64,000 bases of DNA, from the NCBI RefSeq assembly GCF_027587205.1, contig NZ_JAPDOD010000048.1, positions 3,014-67,013 on the forward strand, read 5' to 3'. Of this stretch, positions 24,877-32,336 are shown piece after piece. Position numbers and translations under genes: made by a program. Position 1 is the stretch's first letter; every line of letters begins with the position of its first letter. The notes under the pieces were generated by a model. It saw only the letters and a program-made list of their open reading frames with translations, had not been told where the DNA came from and searched no databases. The DNA is from Solirubrobacter ginsenosidimutans (GTDB taxonomy: Bacteria; Actinomycetota; Thermoleophilia; Solirubrobacterales; Solirubrobacteraceae).

Positions 24877-26163
24877 GTTGCGCGCGGACCGCACGAGCGC
24901 TCGCAACGCCGGCCAGCGGCGCGACTCCCGCCCGTGGCGCGCTTCGGCCACAGCGGTCATGAACGACGTGTCGCGCACCGGCAGCCGCGGCGTCCCCGGG
25001 GCCCAGGCGGCGCGCCATTCGAGCTGGCGCGGAACGACGTGGCGCGCGATTCGCACCTCCGGCGCCGTGGGCGAGAGCCCGTGGCGGCCGAACCACGTGG
25101 TCTCCGACGGCAGCCGGCGCGAGACCCGCTCGCCCTTGTAGCGGTCACGGGCCCAGACGGAGATCGGGCCGGCGCGACCGTCGCGGGCGGCGACGCGGAC
25201 GGCCGTATCGGCGTCCGGGACCACGACGACCGCCAGCGTGAGTCCATCCGGGCGGGTGAACCGCGGGTCCTCGGCGGTGAGGCCGTCGAGGATCATCGGC
25301 GTCGCGAAGACGCCCGGCGCGCTCGGGCCGATGTCGGTGTCCTCGGCTCGCGGGTCGCCGACCTTCAGGCGCGCGGCGCCCTCGCGCAGCGCCTCGACGA
25401 GGCCGACCACGGCGCCCTCGACCATCACGAGCCGGCCCGCGGCGGCGGGGTGACGCCCCGATCCGGCGAACGCGGCCCACAGGGCGGCCTCGACCACCTG
25501 ATCCCTCGGCGCGCCCTCGAGCACGAGCAGGGTCCCGAGCCGGGCGGGCGGCTGCAGGTCGAGCACGCGCCGGCAGTGGTCCTCGAGCCCGGGCGCGGGC
25601 GGCATGGCGGTGGTCAGAAGCTCGCCGGGAAGGCCGGCACGCAGGAAGATCTGGCGCAGGCGCTGAGCGGCGAGCGGCGCCCCCGCGGCGAGGATCACGG
25701 CATTTCCGGCGAGCAGCGCCGCAGCGGCCTCCAGGACGGGCTCGGCCCACGGCGAGGCCGACGGGCCGCGCAGGCCGATGACGCCCACCGGCGATTGGAT
25801 CAGGCGGGTGCTGCGACCCGCGAGCAGCGCCACCCGCGAGGCGAGGCGCCGGTCGGCGAGCGCCCGCGGCCCGTCCGCGGCGAGCCGGTGCAGACCCTCG
25901 ACGGTGGGCAGGAGCTCGGAGCGGACGATGTGGCTCTTCGGCCAGCCGGTCTCGTCCGCGAGCCTGAGCGCGACGGCGTCGAGCTCGTCGAGCATCGCCA
26001 CCGCCGTGCGCCGGATGTAGCGCGCGCGGGACGCGACCGGCACGAGCGACCACAGCGGCTGCGCCATCCTGGCCGCCGCCGCGGCGCCGGCGAGGTCGAC
26101 CGGGTCGAGCGTCCCGAGCAGTGCGCCGCTGGCGGGCGCGCGGATCTCGACGGCGTCAGTCAC
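24871..26163 (-). CDS. Aldehyde-dehydrogenase-fold protein lacking catalytic Cys and Glu
   Basis: 430 aa from the GTG at 26163, chosen because homology starts at VTDAVEIRAPASGALLGTLD; the frame stays open upstream through a repeat. ALDH architecture is visible throughout (LADETGWPKSHIVRSEL, SPVGVIGLRGPSASPWAEP, GNAVILAAGAPLAA). Where active enzymes have ELGGK, this has RLGTL (Arg208 for Glu). Where they have GQxC, it has GRHP (Pro239 for Cys). The usual WGF block near the end is WFGRHGLS. It cannot work as a normal ALDH and may bind a ligand or scaffold the neighbouring dehydrogenase. Slightly shorter than the usual ~480 aa. Confidence 0.75.
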   Translation of the reverse strand: MTDAVEIRAPASGALLGTLDPVDLAGAAAAARMAQPLWSLVPVASRARYIRRTAVAMLDELDAVALRLADETGWPKSHIVRSELLPTVEGLHRLAADGPRALADRRLASRVALLAGRSTRLIQSPVGVIGLRGPSASPWAEPVLEAAAALLAGNAVILAAGAPLAAQRLRQIFLRAGLPGELLTTAMPPAPGLEDHCRRVLDLQPPARLGTLLVLEGAPRDQVVEAALWAAFAGSGRHPAAAGRLVMVEGAVVGLVEALREGAARLKVGDPRAEDTDIGPSAPGVFATPMILDGLTAEDPRFTRPDGLTLAVVVVPDADTAVRVAARDGRAGPISVWARDRYKGERVSRRLPSETTWFGRHGLSPTAPEVRIARHVVPRQLEWRAAWAPGTPRLPVRDTSFMTAVAEARHGRESRRWPALRALVRSARNR

Positions 26164-26200
26164 GCGCCCACCGCGGCCGGGGCAGAGCGCCGTCTCGGCC

Positions 26201-26280
26201 CGCGAGCGTCGAGTTTCTCGCGCTGTACTCGAGAAAGTCGACGCTCGCGTCGCGCGCGCCGGCCCGCCTCGCGCCCACTT
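26201..26280 (-). repeat. Intergenic palindromic repeat, copy A
   Basis: Arms CGCGAGCGTCGAGTTTCTCG (26201-26220) and CGAGAAAGTCGACGCTCGCG (26230-26249) pair at 19 of 20 positions around a 9-nt loop. On the minus strand the flank reads AGTGGGCGCG right after the RarA stop codon (26280-26282). Copies B and C share stem, loop length and flank. Confidence 0.8.
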
Positions 26281-27593
26281 CACGCATCTCGGCGCCTCGC
26301 GCTGCGCGCGGCGTTGAGCCGCTCGCGCATCGTCGGCTCGGTGTCGCCCGGGTCGTAGAAGCGCAGGCCTTCGAGGCCTTCGGGCAGGTGCTCCTGGTCG
26401 TTGACGTTGCCCGGGTGATCGTGCGGGTAGTCGTAGCCCTTTCCGCGGCCGAGGGACTTCGCGCCCGGGTAGTGGGCGTCGCGCAACGCGGACGGTGGCA
26501 GCGCGGCTCCGTGCTCGCGGATGTACGCGCGCGCCGCGGACAGCGCCATCCCCGCGGCGTTGGACTTCGGGGCGAGCGCGAGGTAGACCGCGGCCTGGGC
26601 GAGGGCGAAGTGCGCCTCGGGCAGCCCGACGTGCTCGACCGCGTGCGCGGCCGCGACCGCCACCTGCAGCGCCTGCGGGGCGGCGTTGCCGATGTCCTCG
26701 GAGGCCAGGATGATCATCCGCCGCGCGATGTAGCGCGCGTCCTCGCCGCCCTCGAGCATCGCCGCGAGGTAGTAGAGCGACGCGTCCGGGTCCGACCCGC
26801 GGGTGGACTTGATCCAGGCCGAGATGTAGTCGTAGTGCTGGTCGCCGCCCTTGTCGTAGCGGACGGCCTTGCGCTGCATCGCGTCCTCGGCGTCGGCCAG
26901 GGTGACCTCCTGGCCGGTGCGCGCGGACGTGTCCAGCGCCAGCTCGAGCGCGTTCAGCGACGACCGCGCGTCCCCGCCGGAGCGCCCGGCGATGAAGTCG
27001 ATCACCTCGTCGGACACGGTCCGCCCGAGCTCGTCGAGCGCCCGCCGCAGCAGGCCCGCGATGTCGTCCTGCGTGAGCTCGTGCAGCTCATAGACCTGCG
27101 CGCGGGAGATCAGGGCGGAGTTGACCTCGAAGTACGGGTTCTCGGTCGTCGCGCCGACCAGCACGACCAGGCCCTCCTCGACGGCCGGCAGCAGCGCGTC
27201 CTGCTGGGCCTTGTTGAAGCGATGGATCTCGTCGAGGAAGAAGATCGTGTGGCGGCCGTTGCGGCGTCGTTCGCGAGCGCGGGCGATCACTTCGCGCACC
27301 TCCGCCCGCCCCGCCTCGACCGCGCTCAGCTCCTCGAAGGCGGCGTCGGCGTACTCGGCCGACATCCGCGCGAGCGTCGTCTTGCCGGTCCCGGGCGGTC
27401 CGTAGAGGATCATCGAGTGCGGCTCGCCCGACTGGATCGCGGTGCGCAGCGCGCTCGACGGTCCGAGCAGGTGGGTCTGGCCGACGAACTCCTCCAGCGT
27501 GCGCGGGCGCATGCGCGCGGCGAGCGGCAGGTCGCCCGCCGGGGGCTCCGAGCGCCCGGCCGGTTCGTCGGGCACGTCGAAGAGCCGTCCCAT
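26280..27593 (-). CDS. rarA: Replication-associated recombination protein RarA (MgsA-type AAA+ ATPase)
   Basis: 437 aa from the ATG at 27593; upstream in-frame codons lack homology. The N-terminus PLAARMRPRTLEEFVGQTHLLG, Walker A GPPGTGKTT, Walker B FFLDEIHRFNKAQQDALLPAVE, sensor GATTENPYFEVNSALISR and the C-terminal tetramerisation region (YDKGGDQHYDYISAWIKSTRGSDPDASLYY) are all typical. RarA acts at stalled replication forks. The start is 17 bp from the divergent chromate-transporter gene, with CATACT 7 nt upstream as a leaderless-type -10. Confidence 0.95.
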   Translation of the reverse strand: MGRLFDVPDEPAGRSEPPAGDLPLAARMRPRTLEEFVGQTHLLGPSSALRTAIQSGEPHSMILYGPPGTGKTTLARMSAEYADAAFEELSAVEAGRAEVREVIARARERRRNGRHTIFFLDEIHRFNKAQQDALLPAVEEGLVVLVGATTENPYFEVNSALISRAQVYELHELTQDDIAGLLRRALDELGRTVSDEVIDFIAGRSGGDARSSLNALELALDTSARTGQEVTLADAEDAMQRKAVRYDKGGDQHYDYISAWIKSTRGSDPDASLYYLAAMLEGGEDARYIARRMIILASEDIGNAAPQALQVAVAAAHAVEHVGLPEAHFALAQAAVYLALAPKSNAAGMALSAARAYIREHGAALPPSALRDAHYPGAKSLGRGKGYDYPHDHPGNVNDQEHLPEGLEGLRFYDPGDTEPTMRERLNAARSARRRDA

Positions 27594-27610
27594 TGCGCTA
27601 AGTATGCGGC
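27594..27610. promoter_or_regulatory. 17-bp divergent leaderless promoter region (rarA / chrA-like)
   Basis: Minus strand CATACT (27606-27601) lies 7 nt before the rarA ATG. Plus strand AAGTAT (27600-27605) lies 5 nt before the GTG at 27611. The two -10 candidates overlap almost completely. Confidence 0.45.
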
Positions 27611-28636
27611 GTGCCCCTCGCGTCCCTGACCACGGTGGCGCGCGAGTGGGGGCGGATCGGCGTGCTCGGCTTCGGCGGGCCACCCGCCCACGTCGCGCTG
27701 CTGCGCGATCTGACGGTGAAGCGACGCGCGTGGATCGACACGCGCGAGTTCGAGGATGCCTTCGCCGCCTGCAGCCTGTTGCCCGGCCCGGCCAGCACGC
27801 AGCTGGCGATCTTCACGGCGATGCGCGTGGCGGGGCGGACCGGGGCCGTCGTGGGCGGGCTCGCGTTCATCCTGCCCGGCTTGATCGCGGTGCTCGCGAT
27901 CGCGGCGGTGTCGCTCTCCAGCGAGCCGCCGGCGTGGATCGCCGGGTTCGGCGCCGGCGCCGCGGCGGCGGTCGTGGCCGTCGTCGCGCAGGCGGGGATC
28001 GCGCTGATCGACCCGCGGCGCGGGCTCGTCTACGTCGTCGCGGGAACGGCGGGCGCGGTGTTCCTCGGGCCTTACGTGGTCGCCGTGCTGCTGCTCTGCG
28101 GCCTCGCCTCGCTGGGCCGCTACACGCTCCAGTCCACGGTCTGGCCGGCGCTCGTCTGGCTCTCGATCAAGGTCGGCGCGCTGTCCTACGGCGGCGGCTA
28201 CGTGATCATCCCGCTGATGCGCGAGGACGCGAGCGCGTGGATGAGCCCGCAGGCCTTCGCCAACGCGGTCGCCTACGGGCAGATCACGCCCGGCCCGGTC
28301 GTCCACACGGTCGCGTTCGTCGGCTACGGCGCCGCGGGGCTCGGCGGCGGCCTGGTGGCGGCGGCGATCGCCTTCGCTCCGAGCTTCGCGTTCGTGCTGA
28401 TCGGCGGGCCGCACTTCGAGCGCCTGCGCGGCTCCAAGCACGTCCGCGCGTTCCTCGACGGCGCCGGCCCGGCCGCCGCGGGCGCGATCCTCGGCGCCGC
28501 GGTCCCGCTGCTGGACTCGTTCGAGCACGCGTGGCAGTGGGTCGTGCTGGCGCTGGCTGGCGTCGCGCTGCTGCGGATAGCGCCGATCTGGGTGCTCGTG
28601 GCGGGTGGGGTCGCGGGGGTCGCCACTACGCTCTAG
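27611..28636 (+). CDS. Chromate transporter (CHR) family protein
   Basis: 341 aa membrane protein with two CHR repeats. Repeat 1 carries FGGPPAHVALLRD and LPGPASTQLAIFTA; repeat 2 carries SYGGGYVIIPLM, YGQITPGPVVHTVAFVGY. These FGG..A and LPGP/TPGP signatures define ChrA-type anion exporters or antiporters. Family members confer chromate resistance in some bacteria; many homologues have untested substrates. GTG start with no leader (see promoter entry). The last codons overlap the promoter of the next gene. Confidence 0.88.
   Translation: MPLASLTTVAREWGRIGVLGFGGPPAHVALLRDLTVKRRAWIDTREFEDAFAACSLLPGPASTQLAIFTAMRVAGRTGAVVGGLAFILPGLIAVLAIAAVSLSSEPPAWIAGFGAGAAAAVVAVVAQAGIALIDPRRGLVYVVAGTAGAVFLGPYVVAVLLLCGLASLGRYTLQSTVWPALVWLSIKVGALSYGGGYVIIPLMREDASAWMSPQAFANAVAYGQITPGPVVHTVAFVGYGAAGLGGGLVAAAIAFAPSFAFVLIGGPHFERLRGSKHVRAFLDGAGPAAAGAILGAAVPLLDSFEHAWQWVVLALAGVALLRIAPIWVLVAGGVAGVATTL
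28627..28632 (+). promoter_or_regulatory. Leaderless-type -10 (TACGCT) for the M20 peptidase gene
   Basis: TACGCT lies within the last codons of the chromate transporter gene, 6 nt before the ATG at 28639. No Shine-Dalgarno sequence is visible between them. Confidence 0.4.
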
Positions 28637-28638
28637 CG

Positions 28639-29943
28639 ATGGGGCTCGCCGAAGATCTGCAGGACGAGACCGCCGAGGTCCTGGCGAAGCTGATCCGCTT
28701 CAAGACCGTCAACCCGCCGGGCAACGAGCGGGAATGCCTTGAGTGGCTCGCGGGCTATCTCACGGACGCCGGGCTGGAGTGCGAGCTCGACGGCGCCGAG
28801 CCCGAGCGACCCAACCTCGTCGCCAAATACGAGGGGGGCGAAGACGGCCCGGTCCTGGGCTACCTCTCCCATGTGGACACGGTGCTGGCCGACAGCGAGG
28901 ACTGGACCGAGGACCCGTGGGGCGGCGAGGTGCGCGACGGCTTCCTCTACGGCCGCGGCACGATCGACATGAAGAACCAGACCGCCGCCGAGGCCGTCGC
29001 GGCCGCCCATCTCGCCCGCTCGGGCGCGCGCTTCAAGGGCACGCTGAAGGTGATCGCGGTCTCCGACGAGGAGACCGGCGGGGAACTGGGCGCCAAGTGG
29101 ATCACCGAGCAGCGGCCGGACCTCTCGCGAGTGGACTTCCTGCTCAACGAGGGCGCGGGCGCGGTCATGCCCTACGGCGACCGCCGCCTGTATGGCGTCT
29201 GCGTGGCCGAGAAGGGAACCTTCCGCTTCAACGTCGACACCACCGGCACCGCCGCCCACGCGTCCGTGCCCGGCCTGGCCGAGAACGCGCTGCTCAAGCT
29301 CGCGCCGGTGATCACGCGGCTCGGCTCCAACCGTCCCCGCTACGACCTGATGGAGGCGACGAGCGCGCTCGTCGCCGCGCTCGGGGAGGACCCGGAGCAC
29401 CCGAAGGCGGCGCTCGAGCGGATCGCCGCGGTGGAGCCGCGGCTGGCTCCGCTGCTCGACGCCGCCATGCGCGTCACGTTCGCGCCGACGATCGTCTCGG
29501 CGGGCTCGAAGATCAACGTGATCCCGGCCCGCGCGCAGGTGCGCGTCGACTGCCGCGTCCCGCCCGGGATGGGCACCGACGTGGCGCTCAAGCGCGCGCG
29601 GGAGGTCCTGCAGGACGACAGCCTCCCGGTCACGTTCACCGAAGAGGTGACCGGCAACCGCTCGCCGGTCGAGTCGCGGCTGATGGACGCGATCGGCGGC
29701 TGGCTCTCCGAGAACGATCCCGGCGCCGAGGCGGTGCCCACGGTCCTGCCCGCGTTCACCGACTGCCGCTGGTTCCGGGTGGCGTTCCCGGACTGCGTCG
29801 CCTACGGCTTCTTCCCCCAGCGCCACCAGACGGTGTACGAGACCTGGCCGCTGATGCACGCCAAGGACGAGCGCATCGACATCCGCGACCTCGGCTTCGC
29901 CGCCGCGTTCTTTCACGACCTGCCCGGGAGGCTATTGACCTGA
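28639..29943 (+). CDS. M20-family metallopeptidase/deacylase
   Basis: 434 aa cytosolic protein. Metal-site motifs of M20 are present: LSHVDTVLAD, GRGTIDMKNQ (bridging Asp), SDEETGGELGAKW (catalytic Glu) and a late His in AKDERIDIRD-preceding LMHAKDE. The dimerisation lid lies in between (GTAAHASVPGLAENALLKL). Family members are ArgE/DapE/CPG2-like amidases, carboxypeptidases or dipeptidases. A role in trimming imported peptides is possible given the importer upstream, but specificity is not evident. Stop and next start overlap as TGATG. Confidence 0.88.
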   Translation: MGLAEDLQDETAEVLAKLIRFKTVNPPGNERECLEWLAGYLTDAGLECELDGAEPERPNLVAKYEGGEDGPVLGYLSHVDTVLADSEDWTEDPWGGEVRDGFLYGRGTIDMKNQTAAEAVAAAHLARSGARFKGTLKVIAVSDEETGGELGAKWITEQRPDLSRVDFLLNEGAGAVMPYGDRRLYGVCVAEKGTFRFNVDTTGTAAHASVPGLAENALLKLAPVITRLGSNRPRYDLMEATSALVAALGEDPEHPKAALERIAAVEPRLAPLLDAAMRVTFAPTIVSAGSKINVIPARAQVRVDCRVPPGMGTDVALKRAREVLQDDSLPVTFTEEVTGNRSPVESRLMDAIGGWLSENDPGAEAVPTVLPAFTDCRWFRVAFPDCVAYGFFPQRHQTVYETWPLMHAKDERIDIRDLGFAAAFFHDLPGRLLT

Positions 29944-30734
29944 TGCCCGTTCCCAAGGACAAGCTGCGCCTCGGCGGGATGGCCCTGCGCAACGGCCTGC
30001 TGGTGCACGGCCCGACCCACTGGGCGGCCGCCGTTCGCACCAAGGCGGGTGACGTGAAGGTCGCGTCCGGCGCCAAGCCGCGGGTGCGCTTCGCCGACGA
30101 CGTGCCCGGCGTGCGCGGCCTCGTCCGCCTCGGCGAGGCATTCGCGGTCATCCCGCTGGTCAAGAAGGGCCTGCCCGAAGCGAAGATGGCGTTCGAGCAG
30201 CCGAGCGTGCTCGGCGTCGCCGCGGGCGCGTCGATCGCCGGCACGCTGCTGCGGCGTCGCGCGCCCGGTGTTTCCGGTGAGCTGGCGTCGTCGCTGATCG
30301 CCCTCACCCCGGCGCTGTTTGCCCTGCGCGGCGGGGAGCTGGCCGCCTACCACGGCGTCGAGCACAAGGCGATCGCCGCCTACGAGGCCGACGACGAGGA
30401 CGCGCGGGACGCGCTCAAGGAGCACGAGCGCTGCGGCTCGCACCTGATGGCGCCGATGCTGGTCGCGAACCTGGCGGGCACCCTGCTGCTCAAGCGCGCG
30501 GCGGCCCGTCCCAACGCAGTGACGGGCGGAGCGGTCGCGCTGGCCTCCACCGCCGCGGCCGTCGAGGTGTTCGCGTGGACCGAGCGCCATGCCGACTCCC
30601 CGGTCACGAAGGCGCTCAAGAAGCCGGGCTACGAGCTGCAGCGCCTGATCGGCACCCGCGAGCCCGACGAGCGCCAATTGGAAGTGGGCCGCGCGGCTCT
30701 GGCCGAAATACTGAGGGTGGAGGACTCGAACTAG
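29943..30734 (+). CDS. DUF1385 (YqhQ-like) membrane protein
   Basis: 263 aa. The DUF1385 signatures are GGMALRNGLLVHGPTHWAAAVR at the start, DVPGVRGLVRLGEAF, and the His-containing GGELAAYHGVEHKAIAAYE then ERCGSHLMAPM, followed by hydrophobic helices. The family is conserved in Gram-positives near prfA and ribosomal genes but lacks a settled function. It is translationally coupled to the M20 gene through TGATG. Confidence 0.87.
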   Translation: MPVPKDKLRLGGMALRNGLLVHGPTHWAAAVRTKAGDVKVASGAKPRVRFADDVPGVRGLVRLGEAFAVIPLVKKGLPEAKMAFEQPSVLGVAAGASIAGTLLRRRAPGVSGELASSLIALTPALFALRGGELAAYHGVEHKAIAAYEADDEDARDALKEHERCGSHLMAPMLVANLAGTLLLKRAAARPNAVTGGAVALASTAAAVEVFAWTERHADSPVTKALKKPGYELQRLIGTREPDERQLEVGRAALAEILRVEDSN

Positions 30735-30784
30735 GGTCCAGACCCCCTAGCCAAACCCGGACGCGCGGCGATACTTGGTCCCAC

Positions 30785-32296
30785 ATGAGCCTGTGGGACC
30801 AAACCAAGGACTTCATCCAGACATGGGGTCCGTCGATCTTCATGACCCTGATCGTCTTCTTCCTCTGGCGGATGATCCGGATGATGCCGAGCACCAAGCC
30901 GCAGGAGATCAAGCCGGACTCCAGCGTCTCGATCAAGTGGGACGACGTCGCGGGTGCTGACGAGGCGAAGGCGGAGCTGCAGGAGGTCGTCGACTTCCTG
31001 CGCGACCCGAAGCGCTTCAAGGCGCTCGGGGCCAAGGTTCCCAAGGGGATCATCCTGCACGGTCCTCCCGGCACGGGCAAGACGCTGCTGGCCAAGGCCG
31101 TCGCGAACGAGTCCGGCGCGCAGTTCTTCGCCCAGTCGGCGTCGAGCTTCGTCGAGATGTACTCCGGCCTTGGTGCCAAGCGCATCCGCCGGCTGTTCCG
31201 CGAGGCGCGCAAGCACTCGCCGGCGATCGTCTTCATCGACGAGATCGACGCCGTCGGCGCCGTCCGCGGCTCGGACAACAACTCCGAGCGCGAACAGACG
31301 CTCAACCAGCTGCTCGTCGAGATGGACGGCTTCGCCGGCAGCAACGAGCTGGTCGTGATCGCGGCGTCCAACCTGCTCGAGAAGCTCGACCCGGCGTTGA
31401 TGCGGCCCGGTCGCCTGGACCGCCAGATCCTCGTCGGCGCGCCCGACGTCAACGGCCGCGAGGCGATCCTGAAGGTCCACACGCGCAACAAGCCGGTCGC
31501 CGACGTCGACCTCGCGACGATCGCGCGCCACACGGCGGGCCTGACCGGCGCCGACCTGGCGAACATCGCCAACGAAGCGGCGATCTCCGCCGCCCGCGGG
31601 CACCGGAGCACGCTCAACCAGGAGGACTTCAACAGCTCGCTCGAGCGGGTCGTGGCCGGCATGCAGTCCCGCCGGCGGCTGACCGAGCACGAGCGCCGCG
31701 TGATCGCCTTCCACGAGTCGGGCCACACGCTCTGCTCAGAGCTTCTGCCGGGCGTCGACCGCACCCACAAGGTCTCGATCGTCCCCCGCGGCACGGCGCT
31801 CGGCTACATGCTCCACTTCCCGGAAGAGGACCGCTACCTCAAGACGCGGACCGAGCTGCTGGACCAGATGACGGTCCTGCTGGGCGGCCGCGCGGCCGAG
31901 CAGCTCGTCTTCGGCGCGGTCACCACCGGCGCGTCGGACGACCTCAAGCAGGTCGCGCAGATCTCCCGCGCGATGATCCACGAGTGGGCGATGGGCACCT
32001 CGGTCGCGGCGCTGCAGCTCGCCGCCGAGGGCGGCGCGGTCTCCGATCGCACGCGCGAGCTGCGCGACGCCGAGCAGCAGCACCTCGCCGACGAGGCGAT
32101 GCGCCGCGCGGTCAAATTGCTGACATCGCATCGCGCGCACCTCAACGAGCTCGCGAATGCCCTGCTGCGCCAAGAAGTCCTGGAACGCGACGACATTGAG
32201 CGCATCATGGCCGACGTCGAGACGCCCCGGCGGGTCGCAAACGGCCACCTGTGGGTGGCTGCCGCCGAGGCAACAGATGTCCAACAGACCTCCTGA
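30785..32296 (+). CDS. FtsH-like AAA+ zinc metalloprotease with a single N-terminal TM segment
   Basis: 503 aa. AAA domain: WDDVAGADEAKAELQEVVDFL, Walker A GPPGTGKT, Walker B IVFIDEIDAVG, SRH ALMRPGRLDRQI. Protease domain: HESGH at residues 310-314 (classic HEAGH with Ala to Ser) and the third ligand in TGASDDLKQ. Canonical FtsH has two TM helices flanking an extracytoplasmic domain. Here only one helix (about residues 17-35, SIFMTLIVFFLWRMI) precedes the AAA module and the extracytoplasmic domain is missing. It is probably a second, reduced FtsH. GATACT lies 9 nt before the ATG. Confidence 0.9.
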   Translation: MSLWDQTKDFIQTWGPSIFMTLIVFFLWRMIRMMPSTKPQEIKPDSSVSIKWDDVAGADEAKAELQEVVDFLRDPKRFKALGAKVPKGIILHGPPGTGKTLLAKAVANESGAQFFAQSASSFVEMYSGLGAKRIRRLFREARKHSPAIVFIDEIDAVGAVRGSDNNSEREQTLNQLLVEMDGFAGSNELVVIAASNLLEKLDPALMRPGRLDRQILVGAPDVNGREAILKVHTRNKPVADVDLATIARHTAGLTGADLANIANEAAISAARGHRSTLNQEDFNSSLERVVAGMQSRRRLTEHERRVIAFHESGHTLCSELLPGVDRTHKVSIVPRGTALGYMLHFPEEDRYLKTRTELLDQMTVLLGGRAAEQLVFGAVTTGASDDLKQVAQISRAMIHEWAMGTSVAALQLAAEGGAVSDRTRELRDAEQQHLADEAMRRAVKLLTSHRAHLNELANALLRQEVLERDDIERIMADVETPRRVANGHLWVAAAEATDVQQTS

Positions 32297-32336
32297 GCGG
32301 TACAGATGATGCGTTTGCGGCCGATCTCCCGAAAGG

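Noticed and set aside
24871..26163. Functional alpha-ketoglutarate semialdehyde dehydrogenase completing a hydroxyproline pathway
   Set aside because: Catalytic Cys and Glu are both replaced, so normal ALDH chemistry is not expected.
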